Below, piece by piece: positions 12,701-34,091 of a DNA stretch of 64,000 bases; positions within the stretch are counted from its first letter, which is position 1, and every line of letters starts with the position of its first letter. The stretch is from Strigops habroptila (lineage: Eukaryota > Chordata > Aves > Psittaciformes > Psittacidae). The DNA lies in the NCBI RefSeq assembly GCF_004027225.2, contig NC_044282.2, positions 65,705,225 through 65,769,224 on the forward strand. The letters are read 5' to 3'. A model generated the notes under the pieces. That model saw only the letters and a list, made by a program, of their open reading frames with translations, was not told the DNA's origin and searched no databases. A program made the translations under genes and the position numbers.

Positions 12701-12946
12701 CCATTATCTTATTCTGTGACAAGTAGTTTGTTTTTTTAATTGCTAAATATACCCGTATTAGGTATATTTAGAGCTATATCCTCTACACTAGTGAGCAGCT
12801 CTGGAGGTGATTTAAGGAAGTACAGCACGGGTGTTTTCTTTTGTTTTTGGATTGCAGCCAAAGCACAGCAGCAAACTTAATCCATCTCATTTCAGGTGCT
12901 GCCTCTATCAGACCTGGGCTTGGTCAGCCAGGCACGGGATGGCTGA
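6384..12946 (+). CDS. CEP68: CEP68, centrosomal protein of 68 kDa (whole spliced CDS)
   Basis: Coding exons: 6384-6767, 7260-8696, 9834-9956, 10150-10246, 11103-11257 and, less surely, 12896-12946. All junctions are GT-AG, the phases agree, and the product is 748 aa, close to the 757 aa I recall for human. Cep68 is a centrosome-linker component that works with rootletin and C-Nap1 to hold the two centrioles together; its removal at mitosis frees them. Family-diagnostic blocks: residues ~271-315 ([16 protein letters not shown] then [13 protein letters not shown]), a DSGIGLDS phosphodegron-like motif at 328-335, an acidic DSDEEF patch at ~467, and a helical C-terminal region at ~605-720 ([39 protein letters not shown]). 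The middle is Ser/Pro-rich and probably disordered. The start is the first ATG in exon 2, and the N terminus (MA..., EAS, KA.S.GR) lines up with the mammalian one as I recall it. The last exon is the weak point. Confidence 0.93.
7260..8696 (+). CDS. CEP68: CEP68 exon 3 (large central exon)
   Basis: 1437 nt, 479 codons, phase 0 on both sides. The acceptor is CTGGAGCAG at 7251-7259, after a C/T-rich tract. The donor AAG|GTAAGC is at 8697. It codes for the Ser/Pro-rich middle of the protein, including the conserved [16 protein letters not shown] block and the DSG motif, and ends SLAQCVK, which continues into the helical C-terminal domain. Long frames on the opposite strand within this exon are composition shadows. 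Confidence 0.95.
8697..9833 (+). other. CEP68: CEP68 intron 3
   Basis: 1137 nt between the GTAAGC donor and the TTAAGCAG acceptor at 9826-9833. Nothing beyond ordinary intronic sequence was recognised. Confidence 0.7.
9834..9956 (+). CDS. CEP68: CEP68 exon 4
   Basis: 123 nt, 41 codons, residues 608-648. It codes for [20 protein letters not shown] and the start of the next helix. Acceptor TTAAGCAG, donor TTG|GTATGT. This is the most conserved helical segment of the family. Confidence 0.93.
10150..10246 (+). CDS. CEP68: CEP68 exon 5
   Basis: 97 nt, ending in phase 1. It codes for [20 protein letters not shown] and about a dozen further residues. Acceptor CTTCCCAG, donor CAG|GTGAGG. The [11 protein letters not shown] stretch matches the family's C-terminal helical region. 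Confidence 0.93.
11103..11257 (+). CDS. CEP68: CEP68 exon 6
   Basis: 155 nt; with the leftover base from exon 5 it gives 52 codons and ends in phase 0. It codes for [20 protein letters not shown], then [12 protein letters not shown], then a variable tail ending MAAQW. Acceptor TGTTTTCCAG, donor TGG|GTAAGC. If unspliced, the frame would run on to a stop at about 11314. Confidence 0.92.
11745..12180 (+). repeat. CR1 LINE 3' fragment (old subfamily)
   Basis: Shows the CR1 ORF2 C-terminal layout at DNA level: GAAGGGTCTGGAGCACGAGTC, then CTGAGGGAGCTGGAGGGG, then CAGGCTGCCCAGGGCAGTGG and CATCCCTGGAGGTATTCAA. It ends with GACTTGGATGATCTCAAAGG and the CR1-type tail. The reading frame is broken by small indels. 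It looks older than the copy at 57.7 kb and lies inside the last CEP68 intron. Confidence 0.85.
12575..12722 (+). repeat. CR1 LINE 3' terminal fragment
   Basis: Recognisable from GTGTTCAAGGCCAGGTTGGG through GGTTGGAACTGGATGAGC to a terminal ATTCTGTGA. These are the last ~150 nt of a CR1 element, 5' truncated, in the + orientation. Confidence 0.85.
12896..12946 (+). CDS. CEP68: CEP68 exon 7, proposed terminal coding exon
   Basis: After the acceptor ATCTCATTTCAG at 12884-12895, the phase-0 frame reads [16 protein letters not shown] and then a stop. This gives a total of 748 aa, near the family length, and a short last coding segment as in mammals. A stronger-looking acceptor, GGATTGCAG ending at about 12857, would give a different 70-residue tail ending at 13070. 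Neither tail resembles the human C terminus as I recall it, so the choice is provisional. Confidence 0.5.
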   Translation: MLPLSDLGLVSQARDG

Positions 12947-13312
12947 GAACGGCAGCAAGCACCAAAGCACCTCCTTCCCCTCCCGCAGAGATGCCAGAAC
13001 ACGTACAAGCACCGTGTTGGGAGTTAGCCAGCCGGGGCTGATTTCGGGTTGGTTTTTTACTGTGGCTTGAGAAAGGTGAGCTGTACAGCAGTTATTTGGC
13101 TGCTGGGGTGTGTAGTTCATAGTTCTGCGAGTGAGGAATGTGCAGCTGGCCTTTTAGGGTTTGTTTTTTAATGTAGCTTTCCTGGTGTTTTTAATCGAAA
13201 TGGCTTGTTCCGTGTGTCAGCAGAACGTCAGGAACACACCGGTTTTTAACTGAGTAATCCACCGTGTGCCGTGCAACTCACTCCTAAGTAAAGCCGTGTG
13301 ATTTTAATAGCC
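12947..13312 (+). other. CEP68: CEP68 3' UTR
   Basis: Non-coding sequence from the proposed stop to a variant poly(A) signal AGTAAA at 13287-13292. GT-rich sequence (CCGTGGTCTCATGGTTTC) follows at about 13310-13330 and would serve as the downstream element. The cleavage site is estimated. Confidence 0.5.
13287..13292 (+). terminator. CEP68: CEP68 poly(A) signal AGTAAA
   Basis: AGTAAA is a common variant hexamer. It lies about 340 nt after the proposed stop codon and is followed within 40 nt by GT-rich sequence. Confidence 0.45.
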
Positions 13313-13421
13313 GTGGTCTCATGGTTTCATTTGTGATCTTCAAAAATAGGTGCTAGAAGCCAAGAAATAGCAACTCCTCCTGCATCTTGGGAGAAAACTG
13401 AACTCTTGTTTATACTTAACC

Positions 13422-13732
13422 ATAGTCCCTGATGGAGAGAGACTCTTCATCAAGGACTGTAGCGATAGGACAAGGGGTAATGGGTTTAAACTAAAACAGG
13501 GGAAGTTCAGGTTAGATATAAGGAAGAAGTTCTTTACTGTGAGGGTGGTGAGGCACTGGAACAGGCTGCCCAGAGGAGGGGTAAAAGCTCCATCCCTGGC
13601 GGTGTTCAAGGCCAGATTGGACAGAGCCTTGGGTGACATGGTCTGAGTGCGAGGTGTCCCTGCCCATTGCAGGGGGGGGTTGGAACCAGATGATCTTAAG
13701 ATCCTTTCCAACCCAAACTATTCTCTGGTTCC
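13422..13732 (+). repeat. CR1 LINE 3' fragment
   Basis: Contains GATAGGACAAGGGGTAATGG, GTTAGATATAAGGAAGAAGT, TGAGGCACTGGAACAGGCTG and a tail GGTTGGAACCAGATGATCTT ending near ATTCTCTGG. It is 5' truncated and in the + orientation. A 123-codon open frame on the opposite strand is only the CR1 antisense. Confidence 0.92.
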
Positions 13733-14337
13733 CTGTTGAAGCAGAGCCTATTTAACTTCCAGCTTCCTTAGGCATAAACACAAAGAGCCAATATGTTATA
13801 TGAACCTTAGTAATAATCAGGTGAGCACACTCAGGGAAGAACCAGGTTATACATAAACTGCTGTTTGCTGTTACTTGCAGTAGTGGTGTTGGTGTTGTGC
13901 TGGGTTCCCTGAGTGCAGCTGCGCCCTTCCCCTCTTGCAGCTAGTGGAGTTCATCACTGCTCACATAACAGTCACAAAGGGTTACCAAACCTTTCTGCAA
14001 CAGAGAAACACATCTCAAGCAGCAGAATGAGAAAAGTGGCCAAAGAGTTACAGCCAACTACAGAAAGTTGGTACTTGTCTTTAATTAACCTTTCAACTAA
14101 ATGGTCATCAGCATGTTCTGGTGCAGATGTAATTTCCTCCCATTCTTGTGAGCAGAACAACATGAAGTTTCTGCACTGCACAAGCACAAACTGAAGCAGT
14201 TACAAATTACAAATAACTCACTGAGTTTTGTGGGGGTTTTTTAGATACTCTCCCATCTTCCACTCCTCAGCTTAAAGGGCAATGTTTCTCAGTGCCAAGA
14301 TGCAGGTGACAACTCAAAGATCAGCACAAGTTGTGCT

Positions 14338-14518
14338 GTGACGCTGGCACAGGGTGCCCAGAGAAGCTGTGGCTGCCCCATCCCTGGCAGTGCTCAAGGC
14401 CAGGCTGGACACAGGGGCTTGGAGCAACCTGCTCTAGTGGAAGGTGTCCCTGCCCACAGGAGAGGCTTGGAACTGGATGGGCTTTAATCCTTCCAACCCA
14501 AACCATTCTGTGAGTCTA
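14338..14518 (+). repeat. CR1 LINE 3' terminal fragment
   Basis: Reads GGTGCCCAGAGAAGCTGTGG, CATCCCTGGCAGTGCTCAAGG, then GTGGAAGGTGTCCCTGCCCA and the tail CCAACCCAAACCATTCTGTGA. About 180 nt of the 3' end, + orientation, just beyond the RAB1A 3' end. Confidence 0.9.
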
Positions 14519-14829
14519 AAGTTCAGCAGAGAGGCTCAAGCACATGGTTACACTAAGACTGGTCTCGCTGGCTTTGCCAACAGCAGGTCCCATACCTATA
14601 TGGGCACTCAGAGGAATGCTTAAACATTTAACATTGGAGCTCCCAGGTAAGAGACAACAGTGTCCTGGTCCCAGGTTTCTAGGTCTGCTCTGCCCTCTTC
14701 CAAACACCTCCAGCCTGACCCCTGCAGGCTCTAGCGTTTAACAGCACCAGCACAGTAACCCAGTAATGACTTAGGGACAAAAAATAACCACCAAACAACT
14801 GGTGTAGCCCAAGTTGGTTTTGCAATGCT

Positions 14830-14835
14830 TTTATT
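14830..14835 (-). terminator. RAB1A: RAB1A distal poly(A) signal AATAAA
   Basis: On the - strand AATAAA is followed by a CA-type cleavage context about 20 nt on, and then by a GT-rich run (GTTGTTTGGTGG) and a T run. This makes it the best-supported gene end. Confidence 0.7.
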
Positions 14836-15069
14836 ACTGTATATATTAACATTGTTTTGGATAGTATGTAGCAGGCATCTTGACATTTAAGTTCATTTGT
14901 GCACTTCTCTGCAGGGAAGATGTTTTACCCTCAACACACCTCCTCCCGATTCACTCCCTGATCTTGGCAGCACTCACTACTCCTACTGCTCCTGCTCCCA
15001 AAAGAGGAGCAAGTCACATTGTATAATGAATTATACCAACAAGCACATCTCTAATAGAAAGCACATCAC

Positions 15070-15075
15070 TTTATT
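15070..15075 (-). terminator. RAB1A: RAB1A internal poly(A) signal AATAAA
   Basis: AATAAA on the - strand, followed by GTGATGTGCTTTC and then TGTGCTTGTTGG, so a downstream element is present. It would give a slightly shorter 3' UTR. Confidence 0.45.
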
Positions 15076-16120
15076 GTGAAGGTCTCAAGTGGAAGAGTTC
15101 AACTTAACCATGACAATACTTTATGTTTTACAATTGCCTGTTGATTTATGCAACTATGTTGAAGAAAGCTGTTAGCCAAAGTCACCCCCCTCCCCAAAAA
15201 AAAAAAAAAATCAGAGGATATTTGCACCAGTTTTAGTTTATACCTCACAACATACTAGGCTATATTTTTTTTTTTTTTACTATCACAGGGTGTATTTACT
15301 ACTAGGGGAATGTTACATGGTCTTTCAAACATGAGACTATTTACAGAATAGGCTGAACATTGGAGTTTAGATAAAGCTGAACAATTTTACATGTATAGGA
15401 AGTGTTATAGGCTAGCTTTCCTGTGGCTTTTAGCTAGACATCAGGCACTAATGATTTGATTAGCTCTGTACAAAGAATCACACACTGTCCAAAACCTCTT
15501 GGCTGCTGGTTAGTTCCAAATTGTTCCAGATAGCGCCTACTTTGAGCAACAGTCTGGGGTGGGGCCTCCCTGTCCCACTGCATCCTTCTGGTGCCTCTAT
15601 GCGTAACAGAATAGAAGCTAAGCTGTTGCACTAAGTCAGAAATGGACTGATTAGAAGAGGATGGAATCAACAGTATATAGAAAAGACATAATATACTGGT
15701 AGAAAGTTATACCACCTCAAGGTTACGCTGAAGTCATTCATGTTAGGGAAATACTGTTCTCTACCCCTGCGATGCAAAGCTGACAGGAATTCCCTAAGTA
15801 GAGTCCTTGAGAAATAAATTAAGTTCCAAGACCAAGTTAGGGAACTTGTACATTCAGAGTGCATTATGCCTCCCTGAACATCGGCTGGGTGCTTCTGGTA
15901 CAGCAGATGTGCCTTAAGCACCATGACCACTCAGTCTTTTGGGCCACAGTCACTAGTTTCACTTGCAAGGAAGGGCTCTGGGCTACTAGAAGGTCTGAGC
16001 GCCATGGCTGCACACAGATATGTTTTGTGCACAATGCAAGCCTGATTTCCCCCTTAGCCATACAAATTAAGACAATATTTATCACCATACAGTTTGATAT
16101 TACTTCCAATAAGTACAATA

Positions 16121-16126
16121 TTTATT
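16121..16126 (-). terminator. RAB1A: RAB1A proximal poly(A) signal AATAAA
   Basis: AATAAA on the - strand about 580 nt after the stop codon. The downstream sequence is less GT-rich than at the distal site, so use is uncertain. Confidence 0.35.
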
Positions 16127-16703
16127 AAACATTTTCTTCAGTTTTGTTACATATTGTGCAACAAATTACAATATTCTGCAGCCACAAATTATATGCAGAG
16201 TATGAAGAAACTATTAATCAGATAGTGTGATCTTTCCATTTATAATTCTACAAGAAGGAACTAGCAAATCAGATCTTACATATATCTTACTAAATTGTAT
16301 GCATGGAAAGTGACAGACACTGTTGTGCTGTTTGATACAAAATGGCTAAACTTCATCTTCAGAAGACTAAACCTGACATCTAAACATGCCAATAGAAACA
16401 TCAAAACAAAAATACATCCTAACCAACCACAGGAAACAGTCTGGTATCAGGAAAAGCAACAAGGATTACACGTTTATAAACCAGCACACAAAGGTTTAAA
16501 ACAGTTCTGAAAATGAAGTTAGCTGTCTTGAGTCAAGGGAATAAAAAAAGTCAGTATTGACCATTTACAATCTCTGACCTTTGTGGAGACGGTAAGAATC
16601 TGTTGTAGTGCAGCTACATACAGTACAATTCAGGCAATTTTTTTTTTCACTTGGGTTCAGATTGCAAATTCATTGTTGTGAGACAAAAGGGGGGAGGCGA
16701 GTT

Positions 16704-29215
<12,512 letters not shown>

Positions 29216-30235
29216 GTCCGTGGGGCCCGCGGCCCGAGGGACGGCGAGCACGCTCTGAGGGGGGACGGTCGCGGCCTGGCACCTCCCGCCGCCGAGGCGG
29301 GCGCTCCGCGGATGCAGACGTCCAACGGCTGCCGCCTTCGCCCGGCGCTCGGCTCGGCCTGCCCCTCCGCCGGCGCCCTGCCCGCTCCGCGGCCTCCGCG
29401 CTCGCTCCTCAGCCCAAAATGGCTGCCCGAGCCCAACCAGGAAACGGGGCGGCCTCTCGCCGAGCAGCGCTTACATGGCCGGGGGGCGGCCCCGGGGCAC
29501 GCCGGGAAACCGAGTCCTCCCTGCGGCGGGCGCTGCCGCTCTGCCGCGCGGGTTGGACTCGCTTTCCCGGCGTGCCCCGCGGCGGCGGCGGCGCATGCGC
29601 GCGGGCCCGCCTTTCTTCCCTCGGCCCCGTCGGCTGGACGCGGCGGCCGGCGCTGTGGATTGGCTGGGGGGGAGCCGGCTCGCGGTGACGTCGGCGGGAA
29701 GACGTGGCAGCTCGGACGAGTCACCGCGCGGGCAGGGGAGGGGGGGGCGTGGCCTCGGCGGGCGGGGCGGGGCGGGGCGCGAGCTGGCGCGCCCAAATCC
29801 TCCCCCCCCCACTCCCCCCTTTACCCCTTCCCCATCCCGGTGCGGGCGCCCCGGGACTGCTTCGTTCCGCTGCCTCCGCGGGGGTCCCGGGCCCCGCCGG
29901 TGCACGCAGGGATCCCGTGTTAAAGCGCTTCACAAAGGGCCGGGGTCGGGCGGGTTCGTTGTGGGGTGCGGTGGGGGCCCGTCGCGGTTCGCCTCTGAAG
30001 GGGGGAACCTGCGGCTGCGGGGAGGAGGGAGGCGCGGGAGCGCAACCCGGGTGCTTGCTTTACCGCTCAGCCTTCGCGTCGGTGAGGGGTAAAGATGGAG
30101 GGGCTCCAATCAAACCAGGAACCACAGGGGCGGGTTGGCATCTGCGGCTGAAGCCGGCAGCCGCAGGAGCTCAGACCTCTCTTCTCCACATGCATCAATA
30201 AGTAACAATCCCTTTGGTTTTTTTGCCTTCCTCTT

Positions 30236-30430
30236 ATCAAAAGCACTTTACAAGCATTAATTAGTCACATTCTGTAACGTTCTTTGGGCACAGTAAATGC
30301 TGCTGTGCTCGTTTTACTGCTGGGAAGCGCGTGGAGAGATTCTCACAGACCTGGGATCTCAGAGCAAACAGCTTGTTAAAGCTGGAAGAATTCAGAATGT
30401 AGGAGCCTGGTTTTCACTCAGATCCTTGCT
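30236..30430 (-). repeat. MIR-type (CORE) SINE, old copy
   Basis: Read on the + strand, AAAGCACTTTACAAGCATTA at about 30240 matches the 3' end of MIR/L2-type elements. After the gap where MIR has its CCCATTTTACAGATGAGG stretch come TTTTACTGCTGGGAAGC, GAGAGATTCTCACAGAC and GGGATCTCAGAGC, in order, so the copy is on the - strand. It is strongly diverged, as expected for an element fixed before the bird radiation. Confidence 0.65.
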
Positions 30431-33400
30431 GAATATCAAGTTGTATCGCTGATATTTTTAGTTGGTTTATGCTCTTAGGTTTATTCCTAACAAAGTCCCA
30501 GCCTTTCCAACGCCATCGGGAAGAGCACATCGCTGCAGCACTGGACATCATCGAGACTCAACACAGGGCACTGTTAAAAGCTTATGAGTCTTAACAGCTC
30601 CTTATAATCAGCTCGGGAATTTAAATCCCCACTAAATACATATTATCTGATGTTATTTCATTACAAAGGGCACAGTATAATACATTGACTGAAGTTTATC
30701 TGCCGTCCGGCTCAAAGGACAGGAGGAACAATCCGCAAGTGGATTGTGAGATCACTGAATGTGTGTAGGGCTCCATCTCTGCAAGCTGGGCAGTGTCACC
30801 CCAGCCATCCAGATGTTAATCTGTTACACGCTGCTTTCCACCAACCTGCAGGTCACCAGGGGTGTAAGTACACCCAGGGGCTACCCAAATAACCAATGTG
30901 AACTGGAGTCTTCCACTGGACAGCAACAGAGCAGAGCTGAATCCCCAGAGGAACTGAAATTGCACAGTTGTGTCCCATGTTTTCCCCCCACAAAGATTGT
31001 GAAATGGCACTCACACTCCACACATCTTCATGGGTTTAATATAGTTATGTTCAGTTCCTTAAACAGTCAATAAACTCTGCCAACTATAACTGAAAATATT
31101 GAGCACTGGTTAAAAAAGGTTTTGGGTTTCCTTTGCTTTCTCGCATTGCTTGTTCTGTAACATAATCTACAGATGAATCTGCCACATAAATTACTGTACA
31201 TACTGCTGCTGTGGTGGCCATCGCTGAGGATCCTACTTCCCTTTCCCCATTACGTGGTGTGTTTGTGAAACACCACCCATTCTGTTTGATGTTTGCCATC
31301 AGAAAGCCGGCGAATCCTTTGAAACTCTCCTTCCTCTCTCTTACAGCACAGCTCTTGAGACAGTCTGTGGAAGGTGTCCAGATGTGCAGGAATATCCCAG
31401 ATGACAAACATCACTCAGCAGACAGCAGGTCATTCTCTGCCAAATACACAAATTGCTTTATGAAGGGACATTTGTAACAGTTGCGCTTTTACTCTTCTCT
31501 TCCCCAGTGAAACAAAAAGCTCCAACCACCCCAATTCCTTATTGTGTTGTGAGGAATAATGCTTACAGGCCCCAGTAAACAGGGCTCTGTCATCTATGGT
31601 GCTGCATAGATGTATGCAGCAAAGTCAGAGCAGACTCAGGGACAAACCAACTCCAGCACTAGCTAACTATGAAAACCACAAATTAGATTTACTTCTGAAG
31701 TAGGGCACGGGTTAATAAGAGTGTGGGATGCTGTTTCATCTCACAGAAATAATAGCTTCCGTGTCTGAGAAGAGCATATTTAATCTGTGTGACTGCACCA
31801 GCAGCATGGCAGGTGTAGCGACCCACGGCTGCAGGCGGGGTGTAAGGGCTGTGTAAAAAGTGGGTCTTCTTCAGCTCTGCAGGGTGGGCTTCCTGCTGCC
31901 CATGTTGCAGGCTGAGGTTGACTGCTGCACTGATGTTATCTGCAGCTGAGAGTCTGCACATGGACCCGTTTAACTGGATGAACAGGCTCAGGACCCCTGC
32001 CTGCTCTCTAGCTGGAGTGATGATTTACAACCCATGCATCACATTCTGCCCTGTTCCTCCTCCTTCCTTAAGTGGGTACGCACAGCTTGTCTTGAACACC
32101 ACGAACCACTGGATAGTCAGAGAGGCCTCGCTTGTCTCTCGCTAATAGGAGCGTAATGCGAGGAGCAATATCAGATGCCAGTTACAGAAACATTCATATA
32201 CCTTCAGGGCTGAATTCTGCCTGTGCCAAGAGAGGCTGATTTTATCCTCTTAGTGGAATCAGATGCAGAATTTCCTCTGGCTTGGGCTGTAGTGCTCTAC
32301 CAGAGCAGCCCAGCAAAAGCTGTGAGCAGAGATTACCTTCAACTGTAATCACCCTCCCCAGTCCTGGCCACCCTGGGTCAGTATCCCAATCCCAACCCAC
32401 TGATTTGTGTTCTTGAGGTTGAACTCTTCTGGGTCCTCCACTCGGGTGACCTGCCATCCCCTGCTCCCATCTCTGTCCTCCCTAGGCCACAAAAGGCGTG
32501 TGCCAAAGGAGGCTCTGAGCAATGAGGAGACAGGAGGACAGGGCATGGCACCAAGGTGCAGTGGTTGCGGGCAAGTGTAAAAGGGGAGAAGGAGGAGGAA
32601 AACCAGCACGAATGATGGAGGAGGAATGTTACAGCTGCGTGAGCTCAGGTTTTGCACTGCAGTATAGAGCCTGCATGCCTGCTGTGCTGTGGCGCTGTCA
32701 GTGGGACTGTGAGGGAATTGCCCATGTGGATTGCGGCCTGCAGAAGTGAGCTGGGTAGGGTTCCATCTGCCATCCTCTTCTGCCCCTATGTCATGTGAAA
32801 TGGTCAGTATTTTTTAACTATATAACCATACCACCCGGTCATAGGGCAAAGGAAGGTTTCAGGTCTGCTCTCTACCACTCTGCCACAGTTTTTAACCTGA
32901 AAATGTTTTTCTTTCCCATGCATAAGGGATCTTGAACCAAAAGTAGGGGGAATCGGGCTTCTGCCCCAGTACTGCCTTCCCATGAAGCTGTCATGTTAGC
33001 ACAGCAATGTTCACATATCATTTGTCCCCTGCCAGTGTCCTTTTCCCTAAACTATGTATAAAACCAGAAAAAAAGAAAGAATTTAGGATTTATTCCCCCT
33101 TCTGCCTTCCTCTGCTCTTCCTTTCCCCTCCCCCTTCTCAGAGTCTGATCCGTGTTGTGGGAAGCTCGCAGGGTAAGAGATGCACAACAGCCACATGGAG
33201 AAGGTCAGATACCAGGAATGCACAACGGCGGGCTGAGACATTCCAGCTGACTGGTTTGCTACCGGGAGTGCAGGGGAACAAACACTGATTTTAGCTTATC
33301 AGTAGCAGCAGGTCTCTCTCGTATTGCTCACAGTCCTCCCATGTATTTAATCTCTCTGCAGGACTTGTCAGCTACCGGTGTTTTTCTGACAAGATAACCA

Positions 33401-34090
33401 GTCCATTTCTTCTGTGCTGGCAGCCCACCTAAAATGGTGTTAGAAATTCTTCTTATTAATTCTTGATTTAGGAAGTAAAGGACAAGGAAGGAGTAAGTTG
33501 CTGATGGACCTATGGTACCACTGGGAGGTACAGAACACATGAACCCATAGCCAGGTGTAGTCTGATGTCAGGAAAAACAGGTATGGAGAGGGAAATGGTA
33601 TTAATGGGATTTTGGAAGTGTTTAAAAGAGCTGGTCCACTATTACATATTGCTTCTTACATCTGGGAGGTACCCAGATGGCGCAATGGTACTTACTGGTC
33701 TGTAAATCACCAGGAAACAGCTGATGTCCAGCTCTAGCTGAGTTCTGCCTCACATGGCCTGTGCTTTCGAATCCTATAGTGAGGGGAATGGAGCCAGAGG
33801 TTTCACGTTGGTTCCAATCACAGGCAGAAGCCAAGCAGATATAGGCAGGGTGAAGCGTCAGGAGCATGTGGTGGATGTGAAGGGATAGCAGGACTCAGGG
33901 AGCAGACATCCAACTCTGGTGAGCTAAATCTCCTTTAGGAAACTCCTAGAAGGAAATCTAGCACCTTGTTCTGGCTCCTTTCTTCAGAATCCAGGCCCAG
34001 TTGTGAGCACATGGGAGTTTTTGTGGCAACCGCCACCCAAATTTGAAGTAGAAAATCATCTGAGCAGGACATAAAACACTGTAATTAGTG
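30431..34090. other. Intergenic, RAB1A to first distal CR1
   Basis: No gene recognised. Open frames up to 107 codons lie on both strands without protein features. A very strong polypyrimidine tract and CAG at 33112-33141, followed by a GTAAGA donor at 33173, looks like a 31-nt exon but has no supporting neighbours. Confidence 0.55.
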
Positions 34091-34091
34091 A

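Larger units (their letters stand above)
11258..12895 (+). other. CEP68: CEP68 last intron
   Basis: 1.6-kb intron holding two CR1 fragments in the same orientation as the gene (11745-12180 and about 12575-12722), the second ending only about 170 nt before the proposed last exon. The sequence between them is not recognised. Confidence 0.55.
13311..14810. other. CEP68-RAB1A convergent intergenic gap
   Basis: About 1.5 kb separates the presumed cleavage sites of two convergent genes. It holds two CR1 fragments (13422-13732 and 14338-14518). The rest, including 13733-14337, shows no gene; two overlapping open frames of 71-93 codons there have no recognisable product. Confidence 0.6.
14811..16703 (-). 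other. RAB1A: RAB1A 3' UTR
   Basis: Non-coding part of the last RAB1A exon, AT-rich throughout. Three AATAAA signals are visible on the - strand, at 16121-16126, 15070-15075 and 14830-14835, giving possible UTR lengths of roughly 0.6, 1.65 and 1.9 kb. A Pumilio-type TGTAAATA lies at 15338-15345 (- strand). An A15 run (15196-15210) and a T14 run (15265-15278) could pair in the RNA. No CR1 was recognised. Confidence 0.75.

Noticed and set aside
13340-13711. 123-codon minus-strand frame
   Set aside because: It is the reverse complement of a CR1 3' fragment and has no independent coding evidence.
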